Source: SZAS-103 sp964640525
Lineage (GTDB): Bacteria > Pseudomonadota > Gammaproteobacteria > Xanthomonadales > Xanthomonadaceae
Reading direction: 5' to 3'
NCBI GenBank assembly: GCA_964640525.1
Contig: CAZXGS010000008.1
Location: forward strand, 1-64,000
DNA: 64,000 nt
Part shown: piece after piece, positions 58,522 through 64,000 of the stretch
Layout of the letters: every line of letters begins with the position of its first letter
How positions within the stretch are numbered: position 1 is the stretch's first letter
The notes under the pieces: model-generated
Database searches by the model: none
What the model saw: the letters and a program-made list of their open reading frames with translations, nothing else
Told to the model about the DNA's origin: nothing
Program-made: the position numbers and the translations under genes

Positions 58522-60203
58522 AGGTGGCGACTGCCCTTGGCGAAGAAGATCGAACGGTCGATCTCGATGCCGCGCGCACCCAGTTCCTCGTAGAACTCGG
58601 GAACCCGGCCGGTGGCGACGAACTCACCGACCACCCGGCGTTCGGAGTCGAAGCCCTGCTGCTTGAACTGGAAGATGTCCTGCAACTGGATCACCCCGTT
58701 CTCCATCCCGGTCACCTCGGTGATGTGGGTGATCTTGCGGGCGCCATCGGACATGCGGTTCTGCTGCACGATGATGTTGATCGCCGAGGACACCTGCTGG
58801 CGGATCGCCAACACCGGCAGGTCCATGCCGGCCATCAGCACCATCACTTCCAGGCGCGCCAGGGTGTCGCGCGGCGAGTTGGCGTGCACGGTGGTCAACG
58901 AGCCGTCGTGGCCGGTGTTCATCGCCTGCAGCATGTCCAGCGCCTCGCCGCCGCGGCACTCGCCGACCACGATGCGGTCCGGGCGCATGCGCAGGCAGTT
59001 GCGCACCAGGTCGCGAATGCTTACCGCGCCCTTGCCCTCGACATTGGCCGGCCGCGATTCCAGCGAGATCAGGTTGGTCATGCCCAGCCGCAGTTCGGCG
59101 GCGTCTTCGACCGTGATCACGCGTTCGCGGTCGGGGATGAAATTGGACAGGATGTTGAGCAGGGTGGTCTTGCCCGAGCCGGTGCCGCCGGAAATGATGA
59201 CGTTGCGCCGCTGCTCCACGCACAGGCGCAGGAAGTTCATCATCTCGTGGTTGGCCGAACCGAAGTCCACGAAGTCCTTGGCCACCAGCTTGCGCCTGGC
59301 GAACTTGCGGATGGTGATGTTGGGCCCCTTGAGCGCCAGCGGCGGGATCACCGCGTTGACGCGCGAGCCGTCGCGCAGGCGGGCATCCACCATCGGCGAG
59401 CCCTCGTCGATGCGGCGGCCCAGCGGGGTGACGATGCGTTCGATCGCCGACAGCACCGCCTGGTCGCTGGAGAACACCACCGGTGCCGGCTCCAGCCGGC
59501 CGCCACGCTCGATGAAGATCTGGTCGAAGCAGTTGACCATCACCTCGCTGATGCTCTCGTCGGCCAGCAGGACCTCCAGCGGGCCAAGACCGATCGCCTC
59601 GTTGAGCGCGTTGCGCGCCAACTGGTTGCGATCATAGGTGCCGATCAGGCCGGGGTCCTCGTTGATGATCTCCTCGATCAGCTCACGGGTCTTGGCGCGC
59701 AGCTCGGCCTCGCTCAGCCGCGTCACGTCCAGCCGACGGAAGTCCATCCTGGCGATGATCCGGTCGTGGATCGTGCGCAGGACGGCGTATTCGCCCTGGT
59801 CGAAGGCGTTGCCGGCCGCAGGCAGCGCGTCGGCGAACGGCTCCCGTGCCGGCGTCATCACCGCGGCGGAGGGCATGGCGCTGGCGGTGGCCGCCGTGCC
59901 GCCGGCTTCCTTCTGCAATACCGCCTGGATCTTGTAGCTGCCGATTCCGACGACGTCGTCAGGCAGCAACGGGCCGTGGGTGCGCGAGATGCGGTGCGAG
60001 TTGACCGTGGTGCCGGCGCGACTGCCCTCGTCGCGCACGTAGATGCCGTCCTCCTGCACCACCAGCACCGCGTGCGTGCGGCCCACGTCCCAGCCCTGCA
60101 ACACCACGAGGTTTTCCACCGACTTGCCGATCGCGCAGATCGGCGCATTGCAGTTGACCGTCTGCACCTTGCCGCGCGAGTTGGAAACAGTTACCTGGAA
60201 CAT
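58518..60203 (-). CDS. cpaF: FHA domain fused to Tad pilus ATPase (TadA/CpaF)
   Basis: A 561-residue protein. Residues 1-95 form an FHA domain (ICAIGKSVENLVVLQGWDVG, GRTHAVLVVQED, GSRAGTTVN, VVGIGSYKIQAVL). From about 140 on it is a CpaF-type secretion ATPase: LIEEIINEDPGLIGTYDRNQ, LLADESISEVMVNCFDQIFIE, Walker A ISGGTGSGKTTLLN, Asp box VITVEDAAELRLG, Walker B/His region VVGECRGGEALDMLQAMNTG and HDGSLTTVHANSPRDTL. It powers Flp pilus assembly. The FHA fusion suggests control by a phospho-Thr partner or internal phosphorylation (inferred). No cpaE/tadZ gene is in the cluster. Overlaps tadB by 4 nt. Confidence 0.93.
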   Translation of the reverse strand: MFQVTVSNSRGKVQTVNCNAPICAIGKSVENLVVLQGWDVGRTHAVLVVQEDGIYVRDEGSRAGTTVNSHRISRTHGPLLPDDVVGIGSYKIQAVLQKEAGGTAATASAMPSAAVMTPAREPFADALPAAGNAFDQGEYAVLRTIHDRIIARMDFRRLDVTRLSEAELRAKTRELIEEIINEDPGLIGTYDRNQLARNALNEAIGLGPLEVLLADESISEVMVNCFDQIFIERGGRLEPAPVVFSSDQAVLSAIERIVTPLGRRIDEGSPMVDARLRDGSRVNAVIPPLALKGPNITIRKFARRKLVAKDFVDFGSANHEMMNFLRLCVEQRRNVIISGGTGSGKTTLLNILSNFIPDRERVITVEDAAELRLGMTNLISLESRPANVEGKGAVSIRDLVRNCLRMRPDRIVVGECRGGEALDMLQAMNTGHDGSLTTVHANSPRDTLARLEVMVLMAGMDLPVLAIRQQVSSAINIIVQQNRMSDGARKITHITEVTGMENGVIQLQDIFQFKQQGFDSERRVVGEFVATGRVPEFYEELGARGIEIDRSIFFAKGSRHL

Positions 60204-60292
60204 GGTTCACGCCACCGCCGGAATGTTCGATCTTCATACCACGCCGCGCTTCCGACGCAACCGTCCCCGGTGCGTCGGCGCCGACACTCCGG

Positions 60293-61990
60293 CTATCCGT
60301 GACCCGGGGATGGCGCCGCTGCGGATGGCGCCGTCGCTGCATTGGCCGTTCCGGCAGACGCCGACCCGCCGCCCGCGTTCCCGGCCGCGCGCGCAGCGGC
60401 CTGCGCCTTCACCGGCGGTGCCGGGGCCACGGGTGCCGCGGGCTTGGTCAGCGCAGGTGCCGGATGCGCGTTGCTCGCACCGGGCGCAGCCTCGGCCGGC
60501 GCAGCTTCGGCCGGCGCAGGTGCCGGTTGGGACGCCGCAGGAGCTGCGTCCGGTACCGCGCGTTCCTGTTCGGGGTGCGATCCCGGGCCGATGCCGAAGC
60601 CGGGCATCTGGGTGGACCTGCCGTACTTGCTGTCGAAGTCCTGGATGATCTGGGTGCCGCGCTGGATCAACTCGGAATTCACCGCCGAGGACGGATCGAT
60701 GACCTCGGGGGTGACGAAGATGACCAGCTCCGACTTGTTGGCATTGAAGTTCTTGTCGCGGAACAGGTAACCCAGGATCGGAATGTCGCCAAGCCATGGG
60801 AACTTGCTGATCGACTTGGCACCCCCGGCCTGGACCAGGCCGGACAGCACGATGGTCTGCCCGCTCTTGACGTTGACCACCGAGGCGGTCTTGCGGGTGA
60901 GGAAACCGGGGAAGCCCTGGATGGTCACCGACGGGTCGATCTGGCTGACCTCGGTGTTGATGTCGGCCAGCACGTTGCCGTGCGCGTCGGCGACCGGCTT
61001 GATGTCCAGATGCACGCCGTAGTCCTTGTACTCCACCGTGCTCTGGCCGAGCACGCTGGTGATCGGGATCGGGATCTGGCCGCCGGCGAGGAAGCTGGCG
61101 GTGCCCTCGCTGCGCGTGCTGAGCTGCGGATTGGCCAGCACGTAGGCATCGCCATGCTGGGCCGCGATGTTGATGATCGAGGACAGCGAGGTGGTGATGC
61201 CGAAATACTCTGAAAATGGCACGTGCAGCGGCAGCCCGGTGGACGCTCCGCCCGGTCCTTGGAAGGCGTTGGCAGGGTTTCCGCCCTGGGTGAGGTCGCC
61301 CTGCCGGAAATACGGATTGGTGCGCCAGTCCTTGACGATGCCCAGCGACGGCCCGGCCAGCACGTTCTGCCAGTCGATGCCGATGTTGCGCAGCGCCGAC
61401 TTCTTGAAGTCCACCACCTGCACGTCCAGGTAGACCATGCGCTGCATGTCCACCGTGCCTGGATGGGTGAGGTTGACGACGTCGGGCACCGATTGCGCCA
61501 CCGTCTCCACGCGCTTGTAGTCGTCGGGCGTCAGGTCGCCGGTGAGGATGACCCGGCCTGCGGTATTGGCGACCTTCAGGCCAGGCACCGAAGCCAGGGC
61601 GCTGGCCAGACCCTCTGCCGCCTCGCGTGCATTCACGGGGGTGACCAGGATGTTGAACGCCTGCACGCCGCCGTTCTTGTGCCACAACAGCATGTTGGTG
61701 TTGCCTGCGGCCTGGCCGATCAGGATCAGGTCGTCGCCGGCCTGCTGCACCGACACCAGCTTGCCGTTGCCAAGCGCCACGCGCTTGACGTCGCGCAGGT
61801 GCAGGACCTTGACTTCGCCGGCGTACAGGGTCAACTGGCTTGCGGCCGTTTCACCCTCGGCGGTGACGGCGCGCGGCGCGCGGGCGGTGGCCTGGGTCGG
61901 TACCCGTGCCGGCGCGGGAAGTGCCGCCAGCAGCGTCGTTGCAGCCGTCGCCACAACCCATCGAGCGGATTGGTTCATCGTCAAGATCAT
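60293..61990 (-). CDS. cpaC: Tad/Flp pilus secretin (CpaC/RcpA)
   Basis: A 565-residue outer-membrane secretin: signal peptide (VVATAATTLLAALPAPARVP), a pilus-assembly N-domain (LTLYAGEVKVLHLRDVKRVALG), a BON-like domain (GRVILTGDLTPDDYKRVETV) and the secretin core (VYLDVQVVDFKKSALRNIGID; VLANPQLSTRSEGTASFLAGG; FPWLGDIPILGYLFRDKNF). After about residue 460 there is a ~100-residue Ala/Pro-rich tail with no domain. It forms the exit pore for the Flp pilus. It is 24 nt downstream of cpaB and 89 bp upstream of cpaF. Confidence 0.94.
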   Translation of the reverse strand: MILTMNQSARWVVATAATTLLAALPAPARVPTQATARAPRAVTAEGETAASQLTLYAGEVKVLHLRDVKRVALGNGKLVSVQQAGDDLILIGQAAGNTNMLLWHKNGGVQAFNILVTPVNAREAAEGLASALASVPGLKVANTAGRVILTGDLTPDDYKRVETVAQSVPDVVNLTHPGTVDMQRMVYLDVQVVDFKKSALRNIGIDWQNVLAGPSLGIVKDWRTNPYFRQGDLTQGGNPANAFQGPGGASTGLPLHVPFSEYFGITTSLSSIINIAAQHGDAYVLANPQLSTRSEGTASFLAGGQIPIPITSVLGQSTVEYKDYGVHLDIKPVADAHGNVLADINTEVSQIDPSVTIQGFPGFLTRKTASVVNVKSGQTIVLSGLVQAGGAKSISKFPWLGDIPILGYLFRDKNFNANKSELVIFVTPEVIDPSSAVNSELIQRGTQIIQDFDSKYGRSTQMPGFGIGPGSHPEQERAVPDAAPAASQPAPAPAEAAPAEAAPGASNAHPAPALTKPAAPVAPAPPVKAQAAARAAGNAGGGSASAGTANAATAPSAAAPSPGHG

Positions 61991-62014
61991 CCTGTGAATT
62001 CGGTCGTGGAAGCG

Positions 62015-63040
62015 TCAGTGGCCGCCCATCCCGCCGTTGCCGGGGGACGGAGGTGCGGGCTGGCTGTTCTGCAACAGAGCGCGCAGCAGCGCCTTGGCGG
62101 CCTGCTGGGTCTGCTCGGGCGGTAGCGGCTTGTCCGGCTGCGCCTGCGGCGCGGCGACCTTGGGCGCGGTGCCCGAGTACATCACCTGCTGGCTGACCGA
62201 GCCGCCGGAACCGATGATGAACTGGATCGCGCCGGTGCCGCTGTTGGCCTGGACATTGTCGGCGCCCAACCTGGTCAGCAGGTCCACGCTGTTGACCTTG
62301 GGCATGTCCTTGGCGCCGACCACGGTGTCGGTGCCGGGCGCCAGCGCGATCCGCAGCGTCCCCAACTCGTTGGCCAGCAACAGCTCGGAGGCTTGATCGG
62401 CGGTCAACTGCAGGGTGATCGTGCCGAACTGGCCGGCCAGGTTCTGCCCGGGCTTGGGCATGCCCTCGCTGAAGCCGAGGTCGTTGCCGGTCGCCAGCAC
62501 CAGTGCCCGATGCAGCACCGGCAGCAGATCCTGCACATCGCCGCCGCCTTCGTCGCTGCGACTGGTGGACAGCAGGATGTCGATGTGGTCGCCCGGGCGC
62601 AGCAGGCCAGACAGCGCATTGACCTCGTCCACCGTGATCGTCACCGCGCGCGTGCCGGCGGGCAGCAGCGAAGCGAAGTCGGACACCTCCAGCTTGTCGA
62701 AGTAGCTCGACAGCATCGGCTTTCCCGCCACCACCGGCCGCCGCAGCGCGCGCCCGGAGAACTGCGCGAAGTCCTTCATCAGGATCGTGTCCGGATACAG
62801 CAAGTCTTTCGGAAACGAGCGTTCGGACATGTTTTCGTTGCTGACCACGGTGCCCGGCGGCAGGTCGGTGCTGGGCACGACCACATCCACCATGCCCTCG
62901 GTCATCCTCTGCTGCATCTCTGCCTGGTACTGCGACTTGGTCTGATGCAGGTAGCGCACGATCAGCGTCACCGACACGATCGCCAGCACCATGGCGATCA
63001 GCAACATCCCGACGTATCTGTTTACTTGAGGTATGCGCAT
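62015..63040 (-). CDS. cpaB: Flp pilus assembly protein CpaB/RcpC
   Basis: A 341-residue protein with an N-terminal membrane anchor (YVGMLLIAMVLAIVSVTLIV), an SAF domain (VVVPSTDLPPGTVVSNENMS, LRRPVVAGKPML, about 45-110), then an RcpC domain (VTITVDEVNALSGLLRPGDH, LQLTADQASELLLANELGTL) and a Pro/Gln-rich tail. CpaB is thought to sit in the periplasm between platform and secretin. It follows the flp gene by 9 nt. Confidence 0.93.
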   Translation of the reverse strand: MRIPQVNRYVGMLLIAMVLAIVSVTLIVRYLHQTKSQYQAEMQQRMTEGMVDVVVPSTDLPPGTVVSNENMSERSFPKDLLYPDTILMKDFAQFSGRALRRPVVAGKPMLSSYFDKLEVSDFASLLPAGTRAVTITVDEVNALSGLLRPGDHIDILLSTSRSDEGGGDVQDLLPVLHRALVLATGNDLGFSEGMPKPGQNLAGQFGTITLQLTADQASELLLANELGTLRIALAPGTDTVVGAKDMPKVNSVDLLTRLGADNVQANSGTGAIQFIIGSGGSVSQQVMYSGTAPKVAAPQAQPDKPLPPEQTQQAAKALLRALLQNSQPAPPSPGNGGMGGH

Positions 63041-63049
63041 CTTCGAGGC

Positions 63050-63277
63050 TTATGGCAGGGAAATCAGGAAGGTGAAGTTCATCCACCACGTATGCAACAC
63101 TTCGATCAGTTTTTCGATCACCGGCTTCGGCGGCCCGCCAACTCCGGGGATCGGAAGGACCGCAAGCAAAAAGATGACCGCAAGCGCGGCCACGATGTAT
63201 TCGGCCATGGCCTGACCGTGCTGGCGCGATCGGATGCCCAGCCGCGGGGCACGGAGCGCGTGCAGCCGCGGACTCAT
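63050..63277 (-). CDS. Flp-type (type IVb) pilin precursor
   Basis: A 75-residue protein: an Arg/His/Pro-rich leader (about 20 residues), then the Flp processing motif GQAMAEY (cleavage after Gly, Glu-Tyr at +5/+6), a hydrophobic helix (IVAALAVIFLLAVLPI) and a short C-terminal part containing GVGGPPKPVIEKL and a second hydrophobic end (WWMNFTFLISLP). It is the likely major pilin of the Tad system although it is longer at the C-terminus than classic Flp. A prepilin peptidase gene (TadV/CpaA) is not in the window. Its start overlaps the upstream gene by 4 nt. Confidence 0.82.
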   Translation of the reverse strand: MSPRLHALRAPRLGIRSRQHGQAMAEYIVAALAVIFLLAVLPIPGVGGPPKPVIEKLIEVLHTWWMNFTFLISLP

Positions 63278-63975
63278 TGCGACATCACCGTGAGGGTGAT
63301 CGACGCGCCCGATTTCAACGGCGCCACCACGATCCCGGCGTGGCTGCGGCCCTTGCTGAACATCAGCATCGACGGGCCGCTGCCGCGCGCGGAGGGCATG
63401 TCCTGACTCCAGCCGAACGAGGGCATGTTCTGCGTGTACCAGTCGACCACGGCACCGGGCAGGTTGGCGGTGTAGAGCAGCCACGTGTCGCCGTTGCGGC
63501 CGCCGTCCTGGCTGACCATGTGGGTCAGCGGTCGCGCATCGCCTGGCGCGGGAAAATCCAGCACGCCGGAACCGAAGTCCTGTCCCAGCGTGCCGATGCC
63601 CAGCAGGGCGGTCGAGCCACCCTTGCCATCCGCGCGGATCTGCACGGTGTAATAGCACTGGCCTTCCTTGTGCCCGACCACGTCCCAGGGTCCGAGGGTG
63701 TCTTCCACGAACAGCGGCCGATTCGGCTGGCCCTTCCACAGATCCTTGTAGAACTGGGCGAAAGCGCCCGGGGACAACCTGCTGTTGGCCGCCACGATGC
63801 TCATCAGGCGACCGTTGATGATGATGCGTGGCGCGATCAGTTGCTGGGCGGTATTCGCCGGCGTCTTCAGGCTCGCGCAGGTCACCTGCGGCACCGCGGT
63901 CGCCGCGGCGACTCCCGCCATGCCCCATGCCAGCACCAGCGCCAGACCGGCGCAGCGCAAGGCTGCACGATGCAC
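63274..63975 (-). CDS. Secreted protein of unknown function at the head of the Tad locus
   Basis: A 233-residue protein with a signal peptide (ALRCAGLALVLAWGMAGVAAA). I do not recognise a family. The mature part has a likely disulfide pair (VTCASLK and GQCYYTVQ), an LIAPRIIINGRLMSIVAAN stretch, and a C-terminal half of short strands (GVLDFPAPGDARPLTHMVSQ, WYTQNMPSFGW, LMFSKGRSHAGIVVAPLKSG) typical of a small beta-rich periplasmic protein. It overlaps the Flp pilin gene by 4 nt, so it is translated with it and probably serves the pilus, as a minor subunit or periplasmic helper (inferred). The start is 25 bp from the window end, so its promoter is not visible. Confidence 0.75.
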   Translation of the reverse strand: MHRAALRCAGLALVLAWGMAGVAAATAVPQVTCASLKTPANTAQQLIAPRIIINGRLMSIVAANSRLSPGAFAQFYKDLWKGQPNRPLFVEDTLGPWDVVGHKEGQCYYTVQIRADGKGGSTALLGIGTLGQDFGSGVLDFPAPGDARPLTHMVSQDGGRNGDTWLLYTANLPGAVVDWYTQNMPSFGWSQDMPSARGSGPSMLMFSKGRSHAGIVVAPLKSGASITLTVMSQ

Positions 63976-64000
63976 GGGAAAGGCACCGGATAGAGTGGAC

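Overview
The window is GC-rich (roughly 65-70% by eye) and densely coded, with co-directional genes that often overlap by 4 nt (ATGA). The gene families and their order (pilMNOPQ divergent from a class A penicillin-binding protein; rpoZ-spoT-ridA-recG-rpmE2-gltA; AcnD/PrpF propionate genes) suggest a gammaproteobacterium of the Xanthomonadaceae/Lysobacteraceae type. That placement is an inference from gene content; there is no rRNA or other marker to fix it. No tRNA, rRNA or CRISPR array was seen.

Layout. 1-1587: the 3' end of a polymorphic-toxin gene whose AT-richer tip carries an HExxH zinc-protease motif, followed by an overlapping small secreted protein that is a candidate immunity factor. 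1600-3450: a decayed island with a REP-associated (Y1) transposase remnant between two related direct repeats, and almost no credible genes. 3452-11214 (minus): alpha-glucan and glucose use, comprising a GH57 hydrolase, a GT4 glycogen-synthase-like transferase, a GH15 glucoamylase, a 6-phosphogluconate dehydrogenase, a polyphosphate glucokinase and two small proteins. 11300-17740: a five-gene MacB-type ABC export operon with three HlyD-like adaptors, bracketed by near-identical 194 bp direct repeats. The 5' end of the middle adaptor, including its signal peptide, is triplicated in frame as a 141 bp unit. 17839-19842: transketolase. 20028-27316: a Bat/MoxR operon with a Gln-rich tandem array inside a BatB-BatC fusion. 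27413-33962: a sensor-EAL protein and the pilMNOPQ type IV pilus alignment operon. 34204-37674 (plus): PBP1A and an unrecognised conserved-looking gene. 37728-46505 (minus): citrate synthase, L31 type B, RecG, RidA, SpoT, RpoZ and an OmpA-like porin. 46659-52936 (minus): prpD, prpF and acnD of the 2-methylcitrate cycle, split by a ParDE toxin-antitoxin pair. 53265-55277 (plus): 2,4-dienoyl-CoA reductase, followed at once by a 131 bp MITE-like element. 55532-63975 (minus): a Tad/Flp pilus locus with an FHA-CpaF fusion and no CpaE/TadZ gene.

How the parts fit. The glucan genes would release glucose from alpha-glucans (GH15, GH57), phosphorylate it with polyphosphate (PpgK), and feed the pentose phosphate branch (Gnd, with transketolase nearby). 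The prp genes and FadH point to use of propionyl-CoA and unsaturated fatty acids. Two separate pilus systems (type IVa alignment complex and Tad) and an EAL protein indicate a surface-associated lifestyle. The best candidate for something undescribed is the repeat-bracketed triple-adaptor exporter with its triplicated signal peptide.
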